Assembly: GCA_049316905.1 (NCBI GenBank)
Contig: JBMOJH010000015.1
Coordinates: 1 to 44,534 of the forward strand
From: CAIPVR01 sp049316905
GTDB taxonomy: Bacteria; Actinomycetota; Acidimicrobiia; Acidimicrobiales; Microtrichaceae
Length of the DNA: 44,534 nt
Reading direction: 5' to 3'
The translations under genes were made by a program, and so were the position numbers. Of the stretch, positions 24,064 to 31,305 are shown piece by piece. Each line of letters starts with the position of its first letter. The first letter of the stretch is position 1. The notes beneath the pieces were generated by a model. That model was not told the DNA's origin and did not search any database. It was given only the letters and a program-made list of their open reading frames with translations.

Positions 24064-24725
24064 GCGGCCGCTCCCGCATCGTCGCCGAGCTCCACGAGCG
24101 CGTCGACCGCCACCGGCCGGCCCTCGTGGACGATCAACGGGTTGAGGTCGGCCGAGACGATCGCCGGCTCGGCCACGGCCGCGTCGGACAGGCCCACCAG
24201 CACCGCGACGAGCGCGTCACGGTCCACCGCTGGCTCCCCGCGGAACTCGCCGAGCAGCGCCTGCGACGACAGCTCCTCGATCATCTCCTCGGCGTCCACC
24301 CGGGTGATCGGCACGAGCCGGACGGCCACGTCGGCCACCGCCTCGGCCAGCACGCCGCCCACACCGAGCAGCACGGTGCGCCCGAACTGCGGGTCGGTCG
24401 CGAGCCCGGCGATGAACTCGCGGGACCCGGCGAGCATCGGGGCGACCAGCACGCCGGTCACGCCGTCCTCCGGGCGCCCTGCGGCGAGCAGTGCCGTCGT
24501 GGCCGCGGCGACCGCGGCGCGGTCGCGCAGGCCCAGGCGGACGAGGCCGCGCTCGGTCTTGTGGGCGAGGTGGTCGCCGCAGAGCTTGGCCACCACCGGG
24601 AACCCGATCTCCTCGGCCGCGACGGCGGCCTCCTCGGGTCCGGCGACGAGACGTTCGGGCGCGATCGGCACCCCGTGCCCCGCGAGGAGCGCGGCGGAGT
24701 CGGCCTCCGAGAGGGTGTGTGACAT
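24060..24725 (-). CDS. NDP-forming acyl-CoA synthetase, ATP-grasp (beta-type) subunit
   Basis: The nucleotide-binding half of the acyl-CoA synthetase: 221 residues, ATP-grasp_5 type. LAGHGVPIAPERLVAG and FPVVAKLCGDHLAHKTERG (about 43-61) are the N-terminal ATP-grasp lobe, with Lys47 and Lys56 near the nucleotide. LVAPMLAGSREFIAGLATDPQFG (about 96-118) and the DLNPLIVHEG metal site (about 191-200) complete the fold. ATG 24725 is chosen because a leaderless-type -10 (TAGGGT, 24733-24738) sits 7 nt upstream; longer frames run into the opposite gene. Split alpha and beta genes are common in actinobacteria. It is first in the leftward operon ending with dacB. Confidence 0.9.
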   Translation of the reverse strand: MSHTLSEADSAALLAGHGVPIAPERLVAGPEEAAVAAEEIGFPVVAKLCGDHLAHKTERGLVRLGLRDRAAVAAATTALLAAGRPEDGVTGVLVAPMLAGSREFIAGLATDPQFGRTVLLGVGGVLAEAVADVAVRLVPITRVDAEEMIEELSSQALLGEFRGEPAVDRDALVAVLVGLSDAAVAEPAIVSADLNPLIVHEGRPVAVDALVELGDDAGAAA

Positions 24726-24738
24726 GCTCGGCACCCTA
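24726..24738 (-). promoter_or_regulatory. Leaderless-type -10 of the acyl-CoA synthetase operon, overlapping the opposite gene's start codon
   Basis: Minus-strand TAGGGT (24738-24733), 7 nt, then ATG at 24725. The T of the element is the complement of the A of the divergent GH84 start codon (24738-24740). Confidence 0.55.
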
Positions 24739-25985
24739 TGCGGTGCGGCCTCATCGAAGGCTTCTACGGGACGCCGTGGGACTGGGACCTCCGGCGGGAG
24801 GTGTGCCGGACCCTGGCGGCCGCCGGCATGGACACCTACGTGTACGCCCCGAAGGACGACCCGCTGCACCGGGATCGCTGGCGCGAGCCGTATCCGGACA
24901 CCTTCCTCGACCACATGGTCACCCTCGTGGAGGACGACACGCTCGAGGTGGGTTTCTCGGTGTCACCCGGTCTCAGCATCGACCACGACGACCACGACGA
25001 CCGGGCAGCGCTGCTCGCGAAGTTCACCGCGCTCACCGACCGGGGCATCGGCCTCGTGGGGCTCCTGCTCGACGACCTCCCGCCCGCCGACGGCGCGGGA
25101 CGCACGCACGCCGAGCTGACACTGTGGCTGCGCGACGCGCTTCCTGCGGAGGTGGAACTGTTCCTGGTGCCGACCCACTACACCGGCACCGACCGCACGC
25201 CCTACCTCGACGAGCTCGCCCGTCGCGTGCCGTCCGAGGTGGCGATCGGGTGGACCGGTCCCCGGGTGGTCAACGACCGGATCACCGCGGCCGACGCCGA
25301 GGCGTGGTCACGGGCGATGGACGGGCGGCGGCCGCTCCTGTGGGACAACACCCCGGTGAACGACGCCGTGATGGCGGACCGCCTGTTCACCGGACCGCTG
25401 AGCGGCCGGGACCCCGACCTGCCCGACCGACTCTCGGGCTATCTGGCCAACCCGATGGTGCAGGCGCGCGCCTCGGTGCCCCCGCTGGTGTCGGCGGCCG
25501 CGTGGTGGCGCGGGGATGATCCGGTGGCGGCCTGGGCCGACGCCCTCGGGCCCGCCCGCGTGCTCGCCGAGGGCTGCGACGGCACCCGGCCGGCCGAACT
25601 CGCGGAACGCGTGCTCACCGGCGACCGCGGCGCCGCCGACGAGCTCGACGCCTGGCTCGAGGAGGCCACGCGGTGCGACGACGGCGGGTGGGGAGCAGAT
25701 GTCCGACCCTGGGTGGAGCAGCTCCGCACGGAGGCCGCGGTGGCCCGCACCGCGCTCGAGGTGCTCCGCTCGGACGAGGCGACCGCGCAGCGCCTGGCCC
25801 CGGTACTGCTCCTGACCTGGCCGCCGGCGCGGTCGCTCACGATCGCCGTGCTCGGCGGACGCGGTGGGGTGCGGCCCGGCATCGGGCAGCTGCCCGACGG
25901 ACACTGGCAGGGGCACCACTCGGCGTGGATGGCTCCCGCCAGCGTGACCGACCGGCTGGTGGCGGCCGCGTTCGCACGCCTCTGA
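24738..25985 (+). CDS. GH84 beta-N-acetylglucosaminidase (O-GlcNAcase-like)
   Basis: This family removes GlcNAc by substrate-assisted catalysis. The 415-residue protein is mainly the NAGidase barrel: GLIEGFYGTPW (4-14), YVYAPKDDPLHRDRWREPY (34-52) and the catalytic Asp pair D112-D113 in LLLDDLPP. About residues 300-415 form a helical C-terminal region. There is no signal peptide or membrane span, so the enzyme is probably cytoplasmic, unlike the secreted clostridial hexosaminidases. Its ATG lies 12 nt from the divergent ATP-grasp start, and no Shine-Dalgarno fits in that gap. Substrates might be recycled cell-wall GlcNAc or modified proteins; this is inference. Confidence 0.88.
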   Translation: MRCGLIEGFYGTPWDWDLRREVCRTLAAAGMDTYVYAPKDDPLHRDRWREPYPDTFLDHMVTLVEDDTLEVGFSVSPGLSIDHDDHDDRAALLAKFTALTDRGIGLVGLLLDDLPPADGAGRTHAELTLWLRDALPAEVELFLVPTHYTGTDRTPYLDELARRVPSEVAIGWTGPRVVNDRITAADAEAWSRAMDGRRPLLWDNTPVNDAVMADRLFTGPLSGRDPDLPDRLSGYLANPMVQARASVPPLVSAAAWWRGDDPVAAWADALGPARVLAEGCDGTRPAELAERVLTGDRGAADELDAWLEEATRCDDGGWGADVRPWVEQLRTEAAVARTALEVLRSDEATAQRLAPVLLLTWPPARSLTIAVLGGRGGVRPGIGQLPDGHWQGHHSAWMAPASVTDRLVAAAFARL

Positions 25986-25992
25986 GCCGCCG

Positions 25993-26004
25993 TAGTCTCC
26001 GGGC
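25993..26004 (+). promoter_or_regulatory. Leaderless-type -10 element
   Basis: TAGTCT at 25993-25998, 6 nt, then ATG at 26005. Confidence 0.5.
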
Positions 26005-26391
26005 ATGCAGATCGTCTCCGCGCTCTTCGCCGACGACATCCAGCTCCGCCAGGCGCCCGGACCCTCCACCCGCATCGACCTCACCGGCATCCGGTTCTCC
26101 GCCGCCGCCCCCGGACCGTTCCCCGTGACCGTCGAGCCCCACCTCGTGGTGATCGTGCGCTGCGGCACCGACGAGGCCGGCACCGGGGCGCTCGAGGTGG
26201 TGTTCACCCGCGACGGCGAGCAGATCGCCCGCAACGTGCAGCCCCTGCAGGTGGAACCCGGCAAGTTCGCCTACCGCCTGGTGCGCGCCGAACTCGAGTT
26301 CCCGGCCACGGGCACGGTGGAGGCCCACTGCCGCATCGACCTCGGCGACGCCCTCGTGGTCCCGTACACGCTGCTGCCGCCCGTCGACTGA
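26005..26391 (+). CDS. Conserved protein of unknown function (possibly DUF6941)
   Basis: A 128-residue soluble protein, beta-rich throughout: MQIVSALFADDIQLR, then VTVEPHLVVIVRCG, LEVVFTRDGEQIARNVQPLQVEPGKFAYRLVRAELEF and CRIDLGDALVVPYTLLP. The alternating strands suggest an Ig-like or beta-sandwich fold, and no catalytic residues stand out. The DUF6941 guess rests on the start and the 'ARNVQPLQVEPG' style of the middle and is not firm. It follows the GH84 gene with its own -10, and its stop shares one base with the FIST gene start (TGATG), so those two are coupled. Confidence 0.75.
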   Translation: MQIVSALFADDIQLRQAPGPSTRIDLTGIRFSAAAPGPFPVTVEPHLVVIVRCGTDEAGTGALEVVFTRDGEQIARNVQPLQVEPGKFAYRLVRAELEFPATGTVEAHCRIDLGDALVVPYTLLPPVD

Positions 26392-27578
26392 TGGCCACGC
26401 TCCGCACAGGGGCCGCCCTGTCGGAGCACCCGCTCGCCACCCAGGCGGTGGGCGAGTGCGTGGGCCAGCTCCTCGAGGCCGGCGGCACCGGGCCGGACCT
26501 GCTGTTCGTGGCGGTCACCCCACCGCTCGCCGGCGCGCTCGAGGACGTGACCGCCGCGGCCCGCCACCTGCTCGAGCCGGGTGTGCTCCTCGCCTGCACC
26601 TCGGCGACCCTGCACGGCGGGGCCCGGGAGGTGGAGGACGTCGGGGCGATGGCGATGTTCGCGGTCTGGGACCTGGGCGGCGACGTCCGCCCGGTGCGAC
26701 TCGCCCCGGGCGGGGCCGGCGCCCGAGACGACGCGACCCTCTCCGGGGCGGCGGGCACACTCCTGGTCGTCGCCGATCCCTTCAGCACGAGCAGTGCGAC
26801 GTTGCTGGACGGTCTGGCGGGCCGCGCGCCGGAGCTGACGGTGGTGGGTGGGTTCACGGGCCCGGGCCGCGGTGCGGGCGGCAACCTGCTGACCCTCGAC
26901 GGGGCGCAGCACCGCGACGGCGCGGTGGGCGTGCTGCTCGGTCCCGGCGCTACGGTCCGCAGCGTCGTGTCGCAGGGCACGCGTCCGATCGGCGATCCGC
27001 TGACCGTCACCGCGGCCGAGCGCGACATCGTCCGCACGCTCGGGGGCGCCCCCGCGCTGGACCGCCTCCGCGAGGCGCTCGAACCGCTCCCGCCGGAGGA
27101 CCGCGCCACCGCCGCACGTGCCGTGCACCTGGCCCGCGTGCTCGACGGGGCCGCGGCGTCGGCCCGCGACGGCGAGCCCGTCCTGGTCCTCCCGGTGCGG
27201 GGGGCCGACCGCACCACCGGCGCGATCGCGGTCGGCACCACCGACGGCGGCGATCCCGGCGACGACGTCCCCGTCGGCGCGACCGTGCAGTTCCACCTGC
27301 GCGACCCGGCCGCGGTGGACGCGGACCTGCGGCGGGCGGTCACCGGCATCCGGGCCACCGGCGCGCTCCTGCTCACGGGCACCGACCGGGGCAGCGCGCT
27401 CTTCGGCACCCCGGACCACGACGCGGCGATCGTGAGCGAGGAGCTCGAGGGCGGGCCGCTCGCCGGGATCGGCTGCGCCGGTGAGCTCGCGCCCGCGGCC
27501 GGCCGCAACCGGGCCTACACCGGCTCGGCGGTCGTCGCCCTCTTCGGTGCGGGCCGATCGGGCGGCGCCGGGGAGTGA
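26391..27578 (+). CDS. FIST-domain sensory protein
   Basis: FIST (F-box and intracellular signal transduction) proteins are predicted small-ligand sensors. The 395-residue protein has a FIST_N half (about 35-190, with LLFVAVTPPL, LLACTSATLHGGAREVE and VVGGFTGPGRGAGG) and a FIST_C half (about 205-370). Its end carries the hallmark GALLLTGTDRG...LFGTPDHDAAIVSEEL and GIGCAGELAP...NRAYTGSAVVALF. There is no output domain or membrane span. ATG 26391 overlaps the previous stop by one base. No ligand is known. FIST proteins elsewhere often accompany histidine kinases, but none is present here. Confidence 0.88.
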   Translation: MATLRTGAALSEHPLATQAVGECVGQLLEAGGTGPDLLFVAVTPPLAGALEDVTAAARHLLEPGVLLACTSATLHGGAREVEDVGAMAMFAVWDLGGDVRPVRLAPGGAGARDDATLSGAAGTLLVVADPFSTSSATLLDGLAGRAPELTVVGGFTGPGRGAGGNLLTLDGAQHRDGAVGVLLGPGATVRSVVSQGTRPIGDPLTVTAAERDIVRTLGGAPALDRLREALEPLPPEDRATAARAVHLARVLDGAAASARDGEPVLVLPVRGADRTTGAIAVGTTDGGDPGDDVPVGATVQFHLRDPAAVDADLRRAVTGIRATGALLLTGTDRGSALFGTPDHDAAIVSEELEGGPLAGIGCAGELAPAAGRNRAYTGSAVVALFGAGRSGGAGE

Positions 27579-27608
27579 CCGGGTTCGGGGCTGTGCCGCG
27601 GGTCTCGG

Positions 27609-27622
27609 TAGCATCCGCCGCC
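27609..27622 (+). promoter_or_regulatory. Leaderless-type -10 element of tkt
   Basis: TAGCAT at 27609-27614 within cGGTAGCAT, 8 nt, then ATG at 27623. Confidence 0.55.
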
Positions 27623-29602
27623 ATGGCCGACACCAGCGTGGACCCGTCCCTCGAACAGCTCGCGATCAGCGTGATCCGGGGCCTGGCCATGGACGGGCCG
27701 GCGAAGGCCAAGTCGGGCCACCAGGGGACGGCGATGAGCCTCGCCCCGCTCGCCCACGTGCTGTGGACCCGGGTCCTCCGCTACGACGCCGCGGCGCCCG
27801 ACTGGCCCGACCGCGACCGCTTCATCCTGTCCTGCGGCCACGCCTCGATCCTGCAGTACGCCATGCTCCACCTCACCGGCTACGGCCTCACCCTCGAGGA
27901 CCTCGAGCAGTTCCGCCAGTGGGGCTCGGCCACGCCCGGTCACCCCGAGGTGGGTCACACCGCCGGGGTGGAGGTCACCACCGGGCCGCTCGGCCAGGGG
28001 TTCGCGAACGGCGTGGGCATGGCCATCGCCGAGCAGTCGCTGCGGGAGCGGTTCGGCCCGGACGTGTGCGACCACCACATCTACGCCGTCGTGTCCGACG
28101 GTGACCTCTCCGAGGGCGTCAGCCACGAGGCCGCGTCGCTCGCCGGCCACCTCGGCCTCGGCCGGCTGGTCTACGTCTACGACGACAACCACATCTCGAT
28201 CGACGGTCCGACCGAGCTCGCCCTGACCGACGACGCGGTCAAGCGGTTCCAGGGATACGGCTGGCACGTCCTCGACCTCGGCGAGGTGGCCGACGACCCG
28301 GCCGCGCTCGAGCGGGGCCTGCTGGAGGCGAAGGCGGTGGAGGACCGGCCGTCACTGGTCGTGGTCCGCAGCCACATCGCGACGCCGTCGCCCGATCACA
28401 CCGACGATCCCGCCGCGCACGGCCTCGCATTCTCCGCGGACGACATCGCCCGCACCAAGGAGGTGATGGGCCTCCCCGCCGACCGCGACTTCTACGTGCC
28501 CGACGAGGTGCTCGCCCTCTACCGGGAGGCCGGCTCCCGCGGTCGGGTGCAGCGCGAGGACTGGGAGCAGCGCTCCCGGGTGGCGCTGTCCGGACGCGAG
28601 GCCGAGTGGGAGGCCACCCTCGGCGCCAGCGGCCTTCCCGGCTGGGAGGAGGCGCTTCCCGAGTTCGGCGAGGCCGACTCCCCCGCCACCCGCGTGGCGT
28701 CCCAGAAGTGCGTCACGTCGATGATCGGCAACGTGCCGGGCCTGATCGGCGGCGGCGCCGACCTGACGGGCAACACCGGTACGGAACTGCCGGGCCGGCC
28801 GGTGCTCGAGCCCGGCACGCCCGACGGGGAGCAGATCCACTTCGGCATCCGGGAGCACGCGATGGGCTCGGTGCTCGTGGGCGCCGCCCACCACGGCGGG
28901 GTGCTGCCCTTCGGTGGGACCTTCCTGGTGTTCAGCGACTACATGCGGGGCGCGGTGCGCCTGGCGGCGCTCTCGAAGGCCAAGTGCGTGTTCGTGTGGA
29001 CCCACGACTCGGTCGGCGTGGGTGAGGACGGTCCCACCCACCAGCCCATCGAGCACGTCATGAGCCTGCGCCTGATCCCGGACCTCCCGGTCATCCGGCC
29101 CGCCGACGGCAACGAGACCGCCGGCGCCTGGCGGAGCGCCGTGGAGGGTGAGGGACCGGTGGCGCTGATCCTGTCACGCCAGAACACCCCGACCCTCCCG
29201 GTGGCGCCCGACGTGGCGGCCGAGGGGGTGGCCCGTGGTGGCTACGTGGTGCGCGGGGCCGACGATCCCGACGTGGTGCTGGTGGGCACCGGCACCGAGG
29301 TGGCCGTCGCGCTCGAGGCCGCCGAGGCCCTCACCGCGGAGGGACGCTCGGTGCGCGTGGTCTCGCTGCCCTGCTGGGAGCACTTCGCCGCGCAGGACGC
29401 CGCCTACCGGAACTCGGTGCTGCCCCGCTCGGTGCCGACCGTGTCGGTCGAGGCGGGCGCCACGCTCGGTTGGGAGCGCTGGGCCGACGCGTCGGTCGGC
29501 ATCGACCGCTTCGGCGCCTCGGCCCCGGGTGGTGAGGTGATGCGTCGGCTCGGCGTGACCGCGGAGGCGGTCGCCGACGCGGCGCGCTCACTGCTCGCCT
29601 GA
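27623..29602 (+). CDS. tkt: Transketolase
   Basis: This thiamine diphosphate enzyme of the pentose phosphate pathway moves two-carbon units between sugar phosphates. The 659-residue protein has the usual three domains. In the N-terminal TPP/Mg domain, KSGHQGTAMSLAPLAHVLW is near the start and the motif S-DGD at 158-161 begins the GDG...N signature, closing at DDNHIS. The pyrimidine domain includes IHFGIREHAMGSVLVGAAHHGG, whose Glu activates TPP, and a C-terminal domain follows. The ATG at 27623 is supported by the -10 and by the family start; the frame continues upstream without evidence of coding. Transaldolase follows directly. Confidence 0.97.
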   Translation: MADTSVDPSLEQLAISVIRGLAMDGPAKAKSGHQGTAMSLAPLAHVLWTRVLRYDAAAPDWPDRDRFILSCGHASILQYAMLHLTGYGLTLEDLEQFRQWGSATPGHPEVGHTAGVEVTTGPLGQGFANGVGMAIAEQSLRERFGPDVCDHHIYAVVSDGDLSEGVSHEAASLAGHLGLGRLVYVYDDNHISIDGPTELALTDDAVKRFQGYGWHVLDLGEVADDPAALERGLLEAKAVEDRPSLVVVRSHIATPSPDHTDDPAAHGLAFSADDIARTKEVMGLPADRDFYVPDEVLALYREAGSRGRVQREDWEQRSRVALSGREAEWEATLGASGLPGWEEALPEFGEADSPATRVASQKCVTSMIGNVPGLIGGGADLTGNTGTELPGRPVLEPGTPDGEQIHFGIREHAMGSVLVGAAHHGGVLPFGGTFLVFSDYMRGAVRLAALSKAKCVFVWTHDSVGVGEDGPTHQPIEHVMSLRLIPDLPVIRPADGNETAGAWRSAVEGEGPVALILSRQNTPTLPVAPDVAAEGVARGGYVVRGADDPDVVLVGTGTEVAVALEAAEALTAEGRSVRVVSLPCWEHFAAQDAAYRNSVLPRSVPTVSVEAGATLGWERWADASVGIDRFGASAPGGEVMRRLGVTAEAVADAARSLLA

Positions 29603-29612
29603 CCCCGACCGG

Positions 29613-29625
29613 TAGGTTGGGGGCC
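29613..29625 (+). promoter_or_regulatory. Leaderless-type -10 element of tal
   Basis: TAGGTT at 29613-29618 within cGGTAGGTT, 7 nt, then ATG at 29626; it lies between tkt and tal. Confidence 0.6.
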
Positions 29626-30726
29626 ATGGGACGCCTCCAGGACCTGTACACCGAGCAGGGCCAGAGCCCGTGGCTCGACAACCTCAAGCGCGGGTGGCTC
29701 GCCGACGGCGAGATCGCCCGCTGGGTGGAACGGGGGGTCCGTGGCATCACGTCGAACCCGTCGATCTTCCAGAAGGCCATCGAGAGCGGCGACGAGTACA
29801 CCGAGCAGCTCGCGGCACTCACCCGTGCCGGGGTGTCCGTGCAGGACGCGTACTGGGACATGGTCGTGGACGACATCACCACGGCACTCGCCGTGCTGCG
29901 CCCGCTGTACGACGCCTCCGACGGGGGTGACGGGTACGTGTCGGTGGAGGTGGCGCCGTCGCTCGCCCGTGACACCGCCGGTACGATCGACGCCGCCCGG
30001 GCGCTGTGGAGCCGCATCGACCGCCCCAACCTCTACGTGAAGATCCCGGGCACCGCGGAGGGCCTCCCCGCGATCCGCCAGATGATCTCCGAGGGCGTGA
30101 ACGTGAACGTCACGCTGCTGTTCAGCCTCCCCCGGTACGCCGAGGTGATCGAGGCGTACCTGTCCGGGCTGGAGGCCGCGGCGGCCGCGGGCCGGGACCT
30201 GTCCCGCATCTCGTCGGTGGCCAGCTTCTTCATCAGCCGCGTGGACACCGAGGTGGACCGCCGCCTGGAGGCGCTCGGCACCGACGAGGCGCTGGCCCTG
30301 CGCGGGCGGGCCGCGGTTGTGCAGGGACGCCTGGCGTACCAGCTCGCGAGGGATGCGTTCTCCGGCGAGCGCTGGGCGGCGCTCGCAGCGGCGGGCGCCC
30401 GCCTGCAGCGGCCGCTGTGGGCCTCCACCTCCACGAAGAACCCGGCGTACCCCGACACGCTCTACATCGACGCCCTCGTGGGGCCGGACACGGTGAACAC
30501 GATCCCGGACGCCACGCTCGAGGCGTTCGAGGACCACGGCACCGTGGCCCGCACCGTCGACACCGACCCGGCGGCGGACCGCGCCACCTGGCAGCGGTTG
30601 GGCGAACTGGTCGACCTCGACGACGTGGCGAACGTGCTGGAGGGCGAGGGCGTCACCGCGTTCGAGAAGAGCTTCGACGAGCTCCTCGGCGTGCTCGACC
30701 AGCGCGCGGCGGAGTTCCGCCCCTGA
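29626..30726 (+). CDS. tal: Transaldolase
   Basis: Transaldolase transfers dihydroxyacetone units in the non-oxidative pentose phosphate pathway through a Schiff-base lysine. The 366-residue length and the start TEQGQSPWLDNLKRGWL are those of the actinobacterial Tal type (TalB subfamily used in tkt-tal clusters). ITSNPSIFQKAI (41-52) is the N-terminal signature, and Lys139 in NLYVKIPGT is the Schiff-base residue. RPLWASTSTKNPAYPDTLYIDALVG is the phosphate-binding part. ATG 29626 is preferred over the in-frame TTG at 29617. It is downstream of tkt, with 23 nt between the genes and its own -10, so independent expression is possible. Confidence 0.97.
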   Translation: MGRLQDLYTEQGQSPWLDNLKRGWLADGEIARWVERGVRGITSNPSIFQKAIESGDEYTEQLAALTRAGVSVQDAYWDMVVDDITTALAVLRPLYDASDGGDGYVSVEVAPSLARDTAGTIDAARALWSRIDRPNLYVKIPGTAEGLPAIRQMISEGVNVNVTLLFSLPRYAEVIEAYLSGLEAAAAAGRDLSRISSVASFFISRVDTEVDRRLEALGTDEALALRGRAAVVQGRLAYQLARDAFSGERWAALAAAGARLQRPLWASTSTKNPAYPDTLYIDALVGPDTVNTIPDATLEAFEDHGTVARTVDTDPAADRATWQRLGELVDLDDVANVLEGEGVTAFEKSFDELLGVLDQRAAEFRP

Positions 30727-30756
30727 GCGACCCGGCGCGGCGGCGGCCGGTGGGTC

Positions 30757-30772
30757 GGTTCGGATCGTGAAC
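30757..30772 (+). promoter_or_regulatory. Imperfect second operator copy upstream of hxlR
   Basis: GGTTCGGATCGTGAAC shares its left half exactly with the palindrome at 30779-30795, and its right half is degenerate. The centres are about 22 bp apart, two helical turns, so two dimers could bind one face of the DNA. Confidence 0.45.
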
Positions 30773-30776
30773 GTGC

Positions 30777-30813
30777 TTGGTTCGGATTCCGAACCCAGCT
30801 AGGTTGCCGGGCC
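30777..30813 (+). promoter_or_regulatory. hxlR-fbiC promoter with overlapping perfect palindromic operator
   Basis: -35 TTGGTT (30777-30782), a 17-nt spacer, then -10 TAGGTT (30800-30805), and 8 nt to the GTG at 30814. The perfect 17-bp palindrome GGTTCGGATTCCGAACC (30779-30795) covers the -35 and most of the spacer, as expected for a repressor site. It is the only promoter in the window where both boxes are convincing. Confidence 0.75.
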
Positions 30814-31305
30814 GTGGGGGCCCGACCGCTGCCGGACGACGAGAGCACGGCGGTGGCGTGCTCGATCGCCCGCTCCCTCGACATCGTCGGTGATCGCTGG
30901 TCGATCCTGATCCTCCGCGACGCCTTCCGGGGCCTGCGCCGCTTCGACCAGATCCGCCGCGACCTCGACATCCCGAAGGCGGTCCTCGCTGACCGCCTCC
31001 GCAAGTTGGTCGACGCCGGCGTGCTGGCCCGGCACCGCTACCAGGAGCACCCGCCGCGCGACGAGTACCGGCTCACCCCGATGGGCCGCGAGCTGTCGCC
31101 GATCCTGATCGCGCTGATGCAGTGGGGCGACCGCTGGCTCAGCGAGGACGGACCACCCACGGTCCTGGTCCACGAACCGTGCGGCACCGAGGTCCGCATG
31201 GGCCTGCACTGCACGACCTGCGGCGAGGACTTCCCGCCCACCGCCATCTCCAGCCGTCCCGGTCCCGGGTCGGCGGCCCTCCGAGCACCCGCGGAGCCCG
31301 AGTGA
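30814..31305 (+). CDS. HxlR-family transcriptional regulator with C-terminal zinc-binding cysteines
   Basis: HxlR proteins are winged-helix dimers that respond to redox state, aldehydes or other small signals. In the 163-residue protein the HxlR core spans about 12-110: C16 followed by SIARSLDIVGDRWSILILRDAFRGLRRFDQI, and the wing at HRYQEHPPRDEYRLT. Cys16 is in the position used for redox sensing in this family. The C-terminal extension has C123, C133 and C136 in a zinc-knuckle-like layout. GTG 30814 is supported by a full promoter. Its stop overlaps the fbiC start by 4 nt (GTGA), so it most likely controls fbiC and itself. Confidence 0.88.
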   Translation: MGARPLPDDESTAVACSIARSLDIVGDRWSILILRDAFRGLRRFDQIRRDLDIPKAVLADRLRKLVDAGVLARHRYQEHPPRDEYRLTPMGRELSPILIALMQWGDRWLSEDGPPTVLVHEPCGTEVRMGLHCTTCGEDFPPTAISSRPGPGSAALRAPAEPE

